Source of the DNA: Novipirellula herctigrandis
GTDB taxonomy: Bacteria > Planctomycetota > Planctomycetia > Pirellulales > Pirellulaceae
Assembly (NCBI GenBank): GCA_007859835.1
Contig: SJPJ01000001.1
Span: forward strand, 6,485,632 to 6,549,631
Direction of reading: 5' to 3'
DNA length: 64,000 nucleotides
Position numbers and translations under genes: made by a program
Notes under the pieces: generated by a model
What the model was told of the DNA's origin: nothing
The model's input: the letters and a program-made list of their open reading frames with translations, nothing else
Database searches by the model: none
In this document: positions 56,401 through 64,000 of the stretch, piece by piece
Numbering within the stretch: the stretch's first letter is position 1
How the letters are laid out: the number at the start of each line of letters is the position of its first letter

Positions 56401-57726
56401 GGCAGCCGAAACAATCGAATCCGGTGGCAATTCGAAAAGGACATCCGATTCGTCAGCCAAAGCCGCGTCGAAAGTCGCCTCTCGCATGATTTGTTCAGCC
56501 TCGGCGAAAGATGCAAATCCAGAATCTTTCATCGGGATATCCATCGTGCAAACGAACACATCGTGCGGTCCTTTGGCAGAGTAAAATTGCACATCGGCCT
56601 TCCTGACCTTCAACGCGGATGATGCTTTTGGTTCGCCACCAACGACAATCCGCTCAAAAGTGTGAGAACCACTGGGGTAATCGGTAAACGATGCACCCGC
56701 GATTCGGGCTACGGAGGCTCGTGACGTAGCGTCGATTACCATCTTGGCTTTCACGACTTGACGGCCAGCCCGATTGGCGATCACGACGCCTGCAAGTTCG
56801 CCTTGGGCATCATGCAAAACATCGGTCACAGGTGATCCATATAGGAACGGTATCCGCGCATCGATTAGCGCTTGATCAAGCGTGTATTTGATTTGCATCG
56901 GCGTGGGTGGGCGATTTTTTGCTTCGGCTTCCATCGCAGGTTCGTCGCCGACGACCACTAACTCCGCCAATAGCATTCGCTCGGCTCGTTCCGTTTTGCG
57001 AACCAAAAGCTTGATGAATTTACAGGGTTGTTCGATGGTAAGTGACAAATCAATTGGCGTGTTTTCAGAACCCCCCATGTCGAGTTTGGGATTCTTGATC
57101 GTGCCCAAGTCTCGCCAAAGTGTACCGTTGGGTGATGTCCAAACTTGAACATCAGCGACTTCAAATACACCGTCGCGTTGATAGGACAACAAATGCAACT
57201 GTTTGACCCGTTGGTTGCTTTCGAGGTTGGCGACGATCGTAACGTCGTTGCTGAATTGGACCGAGTCGTTTGCTGCACTGGAATATCTCCGATCGGTCAA
57301 TCGCGAAGGGGGGGCAGTATCACGATGAACGGAGTCGCTAGGCTGATCCGCTTGGTAGCTAAGTGGCATCCCGCGCTCCCAGTCCGAATGAGGTGTCGTC
57401 ACCTCAAAGAGTTTTTTCTCGAGTTCGCCGTTTGGCTTTTCGTTCTCGTCTAGCCACAACCGCAGAGTTCCACATACGTCTTCGCCGAGATAGGGACGTG
57501 GTGCAGCTAGAAAGACGGAGGCGCCATTGTCGGCCGCCGCGATCGCGGCGCGAACCGCGCCGGTGGTTCCGCCAACAACGACAACATCGACGTCGTAGCA
57601 AACCGGGATATCGCGTGCTGTTTCAAGGATGGTTGTTTCCGCACGGCTGGTTTGTAACGGACCCGTACAAACAAAAAGACTGATCAAAACAATTTTTGCT
57701 AACGGGCGTTCCAGAAAGAGTTTCAT
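53464..57726 (-). CDS. Giant fusion: two FAD oxidoreductase modules, HEAT-like linker, sugar isomerase TIM barrel
   Basis: A 1420-residue exported protein (ATG 57726, signal peptide about 1-30). Module 1: FAD_oxidored type with YDVDVVVVGGTTGAVRAAIA at about 44-63, interrupted at about 145-265 by a discoidin-like sandwich; its GGTTG loop is degenerate compared with GxGxxG. Module 2: a second FAD domain starting YDVVVVGGGTGGAPAAIAAG at about 558, ending near 880. Residues about 910-1130 are HEAT-like helical repeats. Residues about 1160-1420 are a xylose-isomerase-like TIM barrel (sugar phosphate isomerase/epimerase): CYHNHGFEF, VFIELDILWA, KLIHLKDL and YYIEDES give likely metal ligands. All four parts read through without a stop. 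A combined oxidation plus isomerisation/elimination of a sugar is inferred. Confidence 0.88.
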   Translation of the reverse strand: MKLFLERPLAKIVLISLFVCTGPLQTSRAETTILETARDIPVCYDVDVVVVGGTTGAVRAAIAAADNGASVFLAAPRPYLGEDVCGTLRLWLDENEKPNGELEKKLFEVTTPHSDWERGMPLSYQADQPSDSVHRDTAPPSRLTDRRYSSAANDSVQFSNDVTIVANLESNQRVKQLHLLSYQRDGVFEVADVQVWTSPNGTLWRDLGTIKNPKLDMGGSENTPIDLSLTIEQPCKFIKLLVRKTERAERMLLAELVVVGDEPAMEAEAKNRPPTPMQIKYTLDQALIDARIPFLYGSPVTDVLHDAQGELAGVVIANRAGRQVVKAKMVIDATSRASVARIAGASFTDYPSGSHTFERIVVGGEPKASSALKVRKADVQFYSAKGPHDVFVCTMDIPMKDSGFASFAEAEQIMREATFDAALADESDVLFELPPDSIVSAANVEQRSFDPETIALEACQPKKMPRLYVLGAMADVSRGVAEQLIRPLNLMRLGKRIGASAAERARSIPTTESVTISASPASKTNTYAEVKEFLQGVRPTDRNRPVVHSPDRALPILGQYDVVVVGGGTGGAPAAIAAGRRGSKTLLIEYQDHLGGVGTLGLISSYYHGYRKGFSSEVDQGVELMGGPQRHGGWNPVTKREYWRREARTAGCDIWFSTLGCGTLVSGNFVKGVVVVTPQGRGVVLAKTVVDSTGNADVAAAAGAATISTSADHVAMQGTGLSPRALGTGYTNTDYSFSDESDPIDQWRMIVSAREKYKDAYDISPFIDSRERRRIVGETFITPLDLMNNRTYYDTIAMHQSNFDTHGFTVHPVFLIHFPDKKQMTVPVPYRALLPKDLDGVLVTGLGISADRDAMPILRMQACIQNQGYAAGLAASMAATQNTSLRSIDIPALQKHLVQIGSLEPNVLDQQDSPPPSIDTVKAAVQSVILDYRGLSIILDQSDTAIPMLRTAYAAQSDESNRLIYANILGMLGDPTGSELLAKTINESRWDEGWNFRGMGQFGGSLSRLDSLIIALGRSQSPIALESILQKLEQLDASSEFSHHRAVAIGLETLANRQAAAPLANLLLKPGMSGHAITDIAAKEKSAGNEKRSQPLREIILARALYRCGDKEGLGEKLLSTYAKDLRGLFAQHATAVLAEELAGEPSRANKKPESKPLFPQTPGMVSYTYRNEFTTDFEGTLDTIRSLGVIDMEFSNLFGKTASEIRAMLDQRGMKCSSFGVSYNDARNNIRQVAENAKTLGAKFVRVAWIPNRQPFTYEFAQQTAREFNEIGKELKEKHGLTFCYHNHGFEFIPYQDGTLFDVLMANTDPKYVFIELDILWAYFPGADPPELLRRYGDRIKLIHLKDLKKGVQGDLSGHTSPENDVALGTGQLDIPAILIAAKQAGVEHYYIEDESPSIETQVPQTIRYLKSLSTKTKP

Positions 57727-58076
57727 TGACGAACTCGGGAAAGGGCAAGAGATGGGGTGGGAAATCGCTCCTCCCATTCTATCAGATCCAACATCGCGAG
57801 TGGTCGGAGATCACATGTCAACCAGCGGCACTGCACCGCTGTCTCTCGCACGGCTCTGGGCATCCCTGCGATTAACTTGACTATTCGATCCATTTGCCAT
57901 GATCGTACCGGTTTGAGCGGGTGGTGAGTCAAGTATGGGGGGGCGCAGCTCTTTGGTATGCAAGATTGTTGACGATTGTCAATTCGTTCCGCAATTACTT
58001 CGGCACGAGCCAAAAACGCAAACAATGGTTTTGTAAATATTTGTCACTTTAAGTTTCTAGGATTTAGACGGGTAAG
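57727..58076. other. Intergenic region without recognised feature
   Basis: This stretch of about 350 bases lies between the start of the giant reverse gene and the chemoreceptor pseudogene and must hold the promoter of the former. No RNA gene, repeat or operator could be recognised. Confidence 0.5.
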
Positions 58077-59142
58077 ATGATCGAACAGCATCAGAGACAA
58101 GTGGATGCATTGGAGCCGAGCCAATTGATTGAGATGCTCCGGCGTGAAAACTAGCAACTGCGGGATGGTCTTGCCCGTGTACAGGCGAACTTGGGCAATG
58201 CTGTAACGGTGAACCGCGACAAATTGGAAAATAGTCGACGAACTGAGGGGAAGTGTCGGCAATTGTCGAATGAATCGAATTTGATTGATGGGGATACGCT
58301 CGAGTTGAGTGATGTGTTGTCTCAAATGAGAACAGTGGTCGACGAATCGGAGACTCAGCTAAAGGAGATGATACAATTCGTCGGCATGATCCAAGACATT
58401 GCAGAGCAGACAAATTTGTTGGCACTCAATGCAACGATCGAAGCAGTCCGTGCCGGCGAAGCGGGACGCAGTTTCGCCGTCGTCGCCAGCGAAGTCAAGG
58501 CACTTTTCAATTAAACCAAGGCTGCGGCAAAGAGCGTCCGAGAGTGCATCGGATCGACGCTTATCAAATCAAAGGAAGTGACAAAACAAATGTACGGTGT
58601 CGATCAGTAAAGTAAACAGATATGCGAAATGGTCGCTGGCCTAAATTCGCGTATCCATGAGACCGGCGAGATGAATGCCGAGGCCACAGTGGGAGTCGAA
58701 AATGAGAATGATCGCGCGTTCATGTGCTTGGCGAAATTGGATCATATCATTTGGAAGGTCAACACGTACCTATGCGTTATCGATAATAAGCCAGCGTTTG
58801 ACTTTGTGGATCACCACAAATTGCCGACTTGGAAAATGGTACGACTCGGGTGATGGGAAAGACTCGTTTGCTTCCACGCCGTCGTTTGGAAGTCTGGATA
58901 CGTCGCATAGTCACGTTCATGATGGAACCAAGAACGTTTTCGATATGCTTCAATCCGAAAACGTTATGGGGGATCGATTGTTAGCAGCACTAGAGCACAT
59001 GGAACAAGGCAGCGACGGCGTTTTTGATTCGCTCGATCGATTTTTACGGAAAAAGGCAATCAAACAGCTAGCTAGCCGAGCGGGTCGCTATTGTGGTGGT
59101 GGCGGCAATTGGATGAACGATCCCGATGCCGTTAACGATTGA
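58077..59142 (+). pseudogene. Cytosolic methyl-accepting chemotaxis protein with CZB domain, decayed
   Basis: One frame from ATG 58077 gives a coiled-coil N-terminus (LEPSQLIEMLRREN), the highly conserved chemoreceptor signalling tip ([20 protein letters not shown], then [20 protein letters not shown]) and a chemoreceptor zinc-binding (CZB) domain (AFMCLAKLDHIIWKVNTYL). The frame is broken by TAG at 58152, TAA at 58512 and TAA at 58608. The second replaces the usual Gln of the NQT step after the tip, consistent with a CAA to TAA change. Near 58815-58825 a frameshift moves the CZB end into the next frame, where CRLGKWYDSGDGKDSF and HSHVHD restore the expected Cys and His ligands until a stop at 59142. 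No membrane segment, so a soluble receptor. Clearly non-functional unless read by several recoding events. Confidence 0.88.
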
Positions 59143-60146
59143 TAATAATGCTTGAGCAATCCGTCGATGGACTGAAACTCAGGACGTGTCGTCAGCGAGG
59201 CAAAACGCGGGTCTGCTGAGACCCTATCAAAATGTTCGACGACGGTTTGAATCTCTTGCGGATTCGGATGGGTTGTCCCAAGGAACATTGACGATGGAAG
59301 AGCCAAATAGTTTTTCCATTGGTCATCTAGAAGTCTATACAGCTCGGGTGCAAGCTGAGTCAATTGACTGCGCAGGACGTCTGCCTCCGACGCACTGTTT
59401 TGCTGTGCAAGTTCAGTGTGAAGAGGCAATGGTGTCTGTTGTGCGACTGATGATGTTGGATCAGGAACGCCACCCGACGCATAAGCGGCCACGTCCGAAG
59501 TGAGCTTCAATGCGGATGGAGGCACCACAACGGGTTGCCCGGCAGAGGGGATGGGGTAGTAGGCACTGGTCGCAAATTGGTCAACTTGAACCATCGATCC
59601 GTCAAGCGATACACCCGCGAACAGGCCTCGGCTTCGCGAATAGGTATAGATTTCAGCTTGAAGTTGTCCGTCCGTAGCAATGCCGGTTTGCCGGCCCAAC
59701 GGTCCCGCCGCAGCGGATGCATCGCCGCCAAGGGTAAGCTTGCCCGAAAGCAAACCTTGGATACTCCGAGGCGTTTTGAAAACGAGGATGATGTCGGAGG
59801 ATTGGACACCGACTTGCCATCCGACGTTTCCGCCAGTCAACGTGATGAAGACGGGAGCATGCCAAATTCCGTCGGCTTCACGGACAAATAGCAAGCCGCG
59901 TCCGTGCCGTGCTCCGACAATAAAACTTCCTTTGACGACGTTGGGAATGATCGCCACGCCGGATGCGTTGGTGAGCATCGCCTGTGGAATCCGGTTCCCA
60001 GGGGTCGCCATCGTTGCGGTCAATATCGCAGAGGATGCCTGAACGATTTGTTCTTCGTTTAAGGCGGATTGAGCGTTGGCAGTGGGCGAGATCAAGATCG
60101 AGAAGGCCGTGATGAAGACGGCAATCAGGTAAGCGTGTCGAATCAT
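59088..60146 (-). CDS. Exported SYLF-domain (Ysc84-type) protein
   Basis: A 352-residue protein with signal peptide MIRHAYLIAVFITAFSILIS. ATG 60146 is preferred to the frame opening at 60179. Residues about 40-215 are a SYLF domain: IPQAMLTNASGVAIIPNVVK, GSFIVGARHGRGLLFVR, APVFITLTGGNVGWQVGVQ, DIILVFKTPRS and GLFAGVSLDGSMVQVD are all diagnostic. SYLF domains bind phospholipids in eukaryotes; bacterial exported versions are common and poorly understood. The C-terminal 130 residues are Ala/Gln/Pro-rich and end in a proline run (QLPPPPQ). Its last 55 bases overlap the end of the chemoreceptor pseudogene on the other strand. Confidence 0.88.
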   Translation of the reverse strand: MIRHAYLIAVFITAFSILISPTANAQSALNEEQIVQASSAILTATMATPGNRIPQAMLTNASGVAIIPNVVKGSFIVGARHGRGLLFVREADGIWHAPVFITLTGGNVGWQVGVQSSDIILVFKTPRSIQGLLSGKLTLGGDASAAAGPLGRQTGIATDGQLQAEIYTYSRSRGLFAGVSLDGSMVQVDQFATSAYYPIPSAGQPVVVPPSALKLTSDVAAYASGGVPDPTSSVAQQTPLPLHTELAQQNSASEADVLRSQLTQLAPELYRLLDDQWKNYLALPSSMFLGTTHPNPQEIQTVVEHFDRVSADPRFASLTTRPEFQSIDGLLKHYYQSLTASGSFIQLPPPPQ

Positions 60147-60323
60147 GACGTTTGTGTCCGTATTGACGAATGGGATCAAGAGGCGGCCAAGACGCGAGTG
60201 TAATCGATTGGCAGCGTCGTCAAAACACGAAAAAATCCGTTTCAGTGCGCCCGAAATGCTTGGAATTGTGCCGATACTAGATTGGGTAATGCGAAATCTA
60301 CCGTTCCAGGGCGAATGTGAACC

Positions 60324-60998
60324 ATGCGAGACAATTTAACCAAGTCGATCGGTTTTTTACGGGCGACGGCGATTGGGGGACTCTTTTTTCTGCTTCCGTT
60401 GGCGGTTGTTATCGGTCTGTTGGGGTATGTCTACAACATTGTTTCCGCAGTGGCGGTGCCACTGCATGATGCGTTACCGGATTGGTTACCGCTGAATACA
60501 CCCGTTGGTATCACATTCCTATTTTCGTTGTCGGTTACCGTGATCGTGTTGCTATGTTTTGCCGCCGGTATCGCCGCTCGACGCGCTATCGGTCGTAAAT
60601 TCTCGGAAACGATTGAAAAGCAATTAACCATCGTATTTCCCAAATACGCGATCTATAAAGATTTGTTGGCGGGAAATTTAAGGCACGAAAGTATCGGCCC
60701 GTCGCTGACGCCGGTGGTGGTTTTGAGCGTTGATGGCTACCGGTTGGCCTTTGAAGCGGATCGCCTAGATAATGGTCTAGTGGTTATTTATGCACCAGGT
60801 GCGCCGGACACGTGGATTGGTGCGGTGATGTTGGTTCCGAAGGATCGTGTTTTTCCAACCGACATCGACTTTAATGAGACCCTCGGGATCTTCGAGCGTC
60901 TCGGGCGTGATTCACAGACGGTTCTCGAAGGCGTGAAGTTTCCAGCTTTGGGGAATGCTCCAGCCGGGAGCTTTGTTCCCAAATCTCCTGGTGAGTAA
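60324..60998 (+). CDS. DUF502 family membrane protein
   Basis: A 224-residue inner-membrane protein of the DUF502 family. The N-terminus LRATAIGGLFFLLPLAVVIG is the family signature and first membrane span; a second span is at about 58-82 (VGITFLFSLSVTVIVLLCFA). A soluble C-terminal domain follows with DGYRLAFEAD, VIYAPGAPDTWIGAVMLVP and RVFPTDIDFNETLGIFERLG. The function of the family is not established. It is an ordinary housekeeping-type gene, transcribed away from the SYLF gene with a 177-base divergent gap. Length is typical. Confidence 0.9.
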   Translation: MRDNLTKSIGFLRATAIGGLFFLLPLAVVIGLLGYVYNIVSAVAVPLHDALPDWLPLNTPVGITFLFSLSVTVIVLLCFAAGIAARRAIGRKFSETIEKQLTIVFPKYAIYKDLLAGNLRHESIGPSLTPVVVLSVDGYRLAFEADRLDNGLVVIYAPGAPDTWIGAVMLVPKDRVFPTDIDFNETLGIFERLGRDSQTVLEGVKFPALGNAPAGSFVPKSPGE

Positions 60999-61460
60999 CC
61001 TTGTGCCCGCTCGTTTTCTTGTTGCGCAACAGATCTTGTTGAGAAAAAGCAGAGGCTTTTGCTGCTTCGATGTCGGTCGTCGAGGAAGGGGTAGCAACAA
61101 AAACGCAGGGGAACGTCTTGGTTGCTCTAAGGCTCGCCGCCGAGGAAATGAAAGCCGACTTCCGCCGAGTGCAAAAGGCCGTCAATGAAGAATCGGACTT
61201 CAATGCCGAACATAATATACAAACGGCAAGCGGTTTGTCTGCTCGTTTCCCATGGAACCAGTTTCGCGTGTTCCCGTTGCAACGATCATAGGAGTTGGGG
61301 TAAGTGATTGCCCGATTCTCAGCGATTCCATGGCATCTTTTTGATAACAAACGTCAGGTTATTCCTTAACCGGAACGTAGCATTTCCCTGAAAGCGGAGT
61401 TTCTTTTGGTCGTTGCATAATTCATGCGATGAGAGAACGATCCGCAAAAAGGGACATTTG
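60999..61460. other. Intergenic region without recognised gene
   Basis: Short open frames here lack family features or ribosome sites. An imperfect palindrome GGTTA-TTCCT-TAACC lies near 61358-61372, about 90 bases before the Hpt gene, and could be part of its promoter region. Nothing else was identified. Confidence 0.5.
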
Positions 61461-61829
61461 ATGAATTCGTCAACAGAACGGTCGGCGCCGGTGGTGAATC
61501 GGGATGAGTTGATTGATCGGATGATGGGAAGCATTCCCATGGCAGAACGCATGCTGAAACGATTCGTTGACACAGCGAACGCGGATTTTGATCTTATGGA
61601 ATCAACGGTCCGTCTCGGAGATAAACCAGCGATCGCGTCGCTGGCGCATCGTCATAAGGGGACTGCTCAAACCATGGCGATTCCTCGAGTAGCCCAGTGT
61701 GCAGCAGAACTTGAACAACGGGCTCATACCGATCCCACATCGAAGTTGCTCGCGATACTTGGCGAGATGCGAATGTTGCATGATGAAGTGCGTCAAGTCC
61801 AACAACTCGGTTTGGCGAACCTGATCTAA
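61461..61829 (+). CDS. Hpt (histidine phosphotransfer) domain protein
   Basis: A 122-residue single-domain phosphotransfer protein. The Hpt motif is SLAHRHKGTAQTM, with His63 as the phosphoacceptor of the HxxKG pattern, followed by AAELEQRAH, the usual LE helix. ATG 61461 has AGGGA upstream; an earlier TTG at 61413 is less likely. It is 16 bases before the HD-GYP response regulator, with which it forms a signalling operon; it probably relays phosphate from a hybrid histidine kinase elsewhere to that receiver domain. Confidence 0.88.
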   Translation: MNSSTERSAPVVNRDELIDRMMGSIPMAERMLKRFVDTANADFDLMESTVRLGDKPAIASLAHRHKGTAQTMAIPRVAQCAAELEQRAHTDPTSKLLAILGEMRMLHDEVRQVQQLGLANLI

Positions 61830-61845
61830 ATGCGGGACCGCAAAC

Positions 61846-62952
61846 ATGAATAAACAGGCAAGTCCAATTCAAATCCTGGTGGTTGACGACGATCCGATCG
61901 CGGCGGAAACGCTAAGCCATGCGTTATCGCAGTTTGGCTATTCATCCACGATTGCACTCAATGGGATGGACGCACTTCAATACGTGCGTAGCGGAAAATA
62001 TCGAATTGTGATCTCGGATGTCGAGATGCCGGAAATGAACGGTATCGACCTATGCCGGGAAATTCGTCGACGCGGTTCGTGCGGCTACACATACGTGATT
62101 CTGTTAACCGGCCGCAGCGACACCGCTAGCGTCGTAAAGGGACTTGACGCCGGAGCTGATGATTACATTGCCAAACCGTTTTCGCCAAGCGAAATGCAAA
62201 TGCGAATTCGTGCTGGCGAGCGGATCCTGATGCTCGAGAGTCGCGATTTGATGATCTTTGCACTCGCAAAGTTAGCGGATAGTCGCGACCATGACACCGG
62301 TAGCCATCTGGATCGCATTCGTGAGTATTGTCGATTGCTTTCACTCGAGCTTGCTACTTGGCCCGAATATCAAAATAAGATCGATGGAATCTATATACAG
62401 TCGATTTACGAAACGAGCCCATTGCACGACATCGGCAAAGTGGGGATTCCTGATCGCATTCTTCTGAAGCCAGGAAGACTGACCGAAGCGGAATTTTCGA
62501 TCATGACTCAGCATGCCAAAATTGGTGGCGATACGCTTCAGGCTGTGGCCGAAGCTCATCCTGAAGCGGTCTTCTTACAAATGGCGTATGAGATTGCAAT
62601 GACGCATCATGAGCGTTGGGACGGAGCGGGGTACCCAAATGGGCTTGCTGGCGAAGACATTCCTCTTTGCGGTCGCATTGTGGCGATTGCTGACGTTTAC
62701 GATGCCTTGACCAGCCACCGTGTCTATAAACCAGCATACAACCATCAAAAGGCTGTCGACATCATTTCCGAAGGATCGGGCACGCATTTCGATCCTAATC
62801 TGGTTCGTGCGTTCTTGAAACTTGAGTCCGATTTCAAGGAAATCAAAAAATCGATGAACGATACTCCGGAAAAGGAAGACTCGGAGTTTATGCCAATGTT
62901 TAGGTGCAAGGATGTTCCCGCAGCGACCGCACAGACACCGCAATCGGTGTAA
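61846..62952 (+). CDS. Response regulator with HD-GYP phosphodiesterase domain
   Basis: A 368-residue RpfG-like protein. The receiver domain (about 8-125) has the acidic cluster VVDDDP, phosphoacceptor Asp58 in ISDVEMPEMNG, Thr in LLTGRSD and Lys in IAKPFSP. The HD-GYP domain follows, with LHDIGKVGIPD (His194, Asp195) and HHERWDGAGYP (254-264), all metal and signature residues intact, so it should hydrolyse cyclic-di-GMP when phosphorylated. The last 40 residues are a variable tail. Co-transcribed with the Hpt protein. It probably controls attachment or motility, as usual for planctomycete swarmer/sessile switching; that last point is inference. Confidence 0.93.
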   Translation: MNKQASPIQILVVDDDPIAAETLSHALSQFGYSSTIALNGMDALQYVRSGKYRIVISDVEMPEMNGIDLCREIRRRGSCGYTYVILLTGRSDTASVVKGLDAGADDYIAKPFSPSEMQMRIRAGERILMLESRDLMIFALAKLADSRDHDTGSHLDRIREYCRLLSLELATWPEYQNKIDGIYIQSIYETSPLHDIGKVGIPDRILLKPGRLTEAEFSIMTQHAKIGGDTLQAVAEAHPEAVFLQMAYEIAMTHHERWDGAGYPNGLAGEDIPLCGRIVAIADVYDALTSHRVYKPAYNHQKAVDIISEGSGTHFDPNLVRAFLKLESDFKEIKKSMNDTPEKEDSEFMPMFRCKDVPAATAQTPQSV

Positions 62953-63117
62953 TCAGAACATGCGTCGAGCGGTGCCAATTATCTAACCGTGTTGGTGAAA
63001 ATCCCCATCCCTTTCCCCTCCGATCCTTGAATTATCGGGGCGTGTTGCAGCGGCCGCTTTTTTACGCTGTGGAAACGCCGTGCCCGATGCAGGTAATCGT
63101 TGTACTTAGGGGTAATC

Positions 63118-64000
63118 GTGATTTCAAAAAGCATTTGTTCGCATGTGGCATTGCTGCTCGTTCTCGTAGCTGCAATTCCTGCATCCGCCGCCGGAACCAT
63201 TAGCAATGCCTTGTCCGCTCGATCGGCGGGGCGTGGCGGAACGAACCTAGCTTTTGGTGACAATGGTGTCATCTTGATGGACAATACCGCCGGCATGCAG
63301 TCGCTTCTTGGGTATGGTTCCAATGATGACACCTACCTTGATGTGGGGGGAGTCGGGCTATTCACCGACATGAACTATCAGGATGCTGACAACTCCAAGA
63401 CGCACGCATACGACAATCCCGCTGGTTTAGGGCACCTCATGATTGGCCGGCGAATCAATGACGACATCGTGTTCGGATTTGGTGCCTTCGCTCCGGCTGG
63501 ATTTGCGTCCGATTATGATTTGCAGGGCCCCCCTGCTACTCTTCCCGGGGAACATCACTATTTTTCGTTCGGCGCCCTGGTCCGGATCCTGCCCGGTCTA
63601 TCACTTCGATTGACAGACAGACTAACGGTGGGTGGAACCTTTGGTTTAGCAGCAAGCCACCTCGAAATCGAGGGACCATACTATTTGAATTCGATGCCGC
63701 TGCGTGGAACCCCAACGATGCTTGATCTGCAAAGTACGGGGTCGGCGCTATCGTGGTCCTGTGGCATGCAGTACGCCGTTTCAGACCAGACCACCATTGG
63801 CGTTCGCTACCAGAGTCAAAACGAATTCACTTCCAACGGGAAAGCTAATGTTGCCATTGCCGGTCTAGGGGATAGTGACTACGACGTGAATGTAGGTTTG
63901 GCGTGGGCTCGGTCGGTCGGCATCGGGATGATGCACCAAGTCGATGCACGTCAACGCGTCGCAATCGATTTCATTTGGGAAGACTGGTCCGATGCATACG
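63118..64000 (+). CDS. FadL/OmpP1-type outer-membrane porin (partial, cut by right edge)
   Basis: From GTG 63118 (AGGGG just upstream) an open frame continues to the window end, 294 residues so far. A signal peptide is clear (SHVALLLVLVAAIPASAAG). The mature start SARSAGRGGTNLAFGDNGVILMDNTAG follows the FadL/TodX pattern (SARAxGxGGAxxAxxDDxxALxxNPAG), although the NPAG step reads NTAG. The rest alternates beta-strand and turn sequence (FGFGAFAPAGFASDY, VGGTFGLAASHLEIEG, TIGVRYQSQNEF, RVAIDFIWEDW). Members transport hydrophobic compounds across the outer membrane. Homologues are usually over 400 residues, so roughly a quarter or more is missing. Confidence 0.82.
   Translation, partial: MISKSICSHVALLLVLVAAIPASAAGTISNALSARSAGRGGTNLAFGDNGVILMDNTAGMQSLLGYGSNDDTYLDVGGVGLFTDMNYQDADNSKTHAYDNPAGLGHLMIGRRINDDIVFGFGAFAPAGFASDYDLQGPPATLPGEHHYFSFGALVRILPGLSLRLTDRLTVGGTFGLAASHLEIEGPYYLNSMPLRGTPTMLDLQSTGSALSWSCGMQYAVSDQTTIGVRYQSQNEFTSNGKANVAIAGLGDSDYDVNVGLAWARSVGIGMMHQVDARQRVAIDFIWEDWSDAY

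Noticed and set aside
58077..59142. Stop codons in the chemoreceptor read as a recoded genetic code
   Set aside because: Other genes in the window use TAA, TAG and TGA as normal stops, and a frameshift is also present, so a pseudogene is the simpler explanation.
60871..61350. Reverse open frame of 159 codons partly in intergenic DNA
   Set aside because: It overlaps the DUF502 gene end, lacks a ribosome site and has no recognisable domain.
63040..63068. Palindrome AGCGGCCGCT followed by six T as a terminator
   Set aside because: The palindrome has no loop, so a stable hairpin with this arm is unlikely.

Overview
The window looks like chromosomal DNA of a marine planctomycete of the Rhodopirellula/Pirellulaceae type. 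The grounds are many formylglycine sulfatases, the paired PSD1-type cytochrome and DUF1501 proteins, PEP-CTERM sorting tails, Tat-exported oxidoreductases and carbohydrate enzymes without SusC/SusD. No rRNA, tRNA, CRISPR array or intact insertion sequence was seen.

Region 1 (1-29359) reads as a red-algal galactan locus, most probably for kappa-type carrageenan. It starts with the last codons of a GH2-like enzyme (1-113). A forward run follows: sulfatase, kappa-carrageenase-like GH16 with an EF-hand tail, GH16, sugar-porter MFS, cytoplasmic GH127, S1_7-like sulfatase, GH16 (449-11593). Next come a reverse S1_7-like sulfatase, a broken XylR/AraC-type regulator and three PEP-CTERM proteins: an unknown, a GH16, and a 930-residue sulfatase fused to an autotransporter-type repeat. 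The region ends with a GH2 beta-galactosidase, a PSD1 cytochrome/DUF1501 pair and an exported GH127. Three places upstream of these genes (225-237, 16356-16370, 27241-27253) carry the palindrome TTGT-NNN-ACAA over a likely -10 box, suggesting one regulon. In outline: endo-cleavage outside by GH16, desulfation, exo-cleavage by GH2 and GH127, uptake by the MFS porter, then cytosolic GH127 cleavage.

Region 2 (29409-46311) appears to serve a different, mannose-rich and probably sulfated glycan. Seven closely spaced reverse genes encode a GH71/99-like enzyme, GH92, three different sulfatases, a beta-helix protein with an inserted CBM6-like domain, and a DUF1080 (3-keto-glycoside hydrolase-like) protein. 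After a 1-kb gene-free gap come an FHS-type MFS porter, a ROK sugar kinase, a fragment of a GH78 rhamnosidase and a Tat-exported GH125 mannosidase.

Region 3 (46793-57726) is the least familiar part. It holds an uncharacterised TIM-barrel-like protein, a Tat-exported FAD oxidoreductase translationally coupled to a small protein with an SGAT flavinylation-like motif plus helical repeats, a carboxymuconolactone decarboxylase-like protein, and a 1420-residue reverse gene. That gene fuses two FAD oxidoreductase modules, a HEAT-like linker and a sugar isomerase/epimerase TIM barrel. Together with DUF1080 this suggests an oxidative (keto-sugar) route of glycoside cleavage.

Region 4 (58077-64000) is more ordinary: a cytosolic CZB-type chemoreceptor pseudogene, a SYLF-domain protein, a DUF502 membrane protein, an Hpt plus HD-GYP response-regulator pair, and a FadL-like porin running off the right edge.
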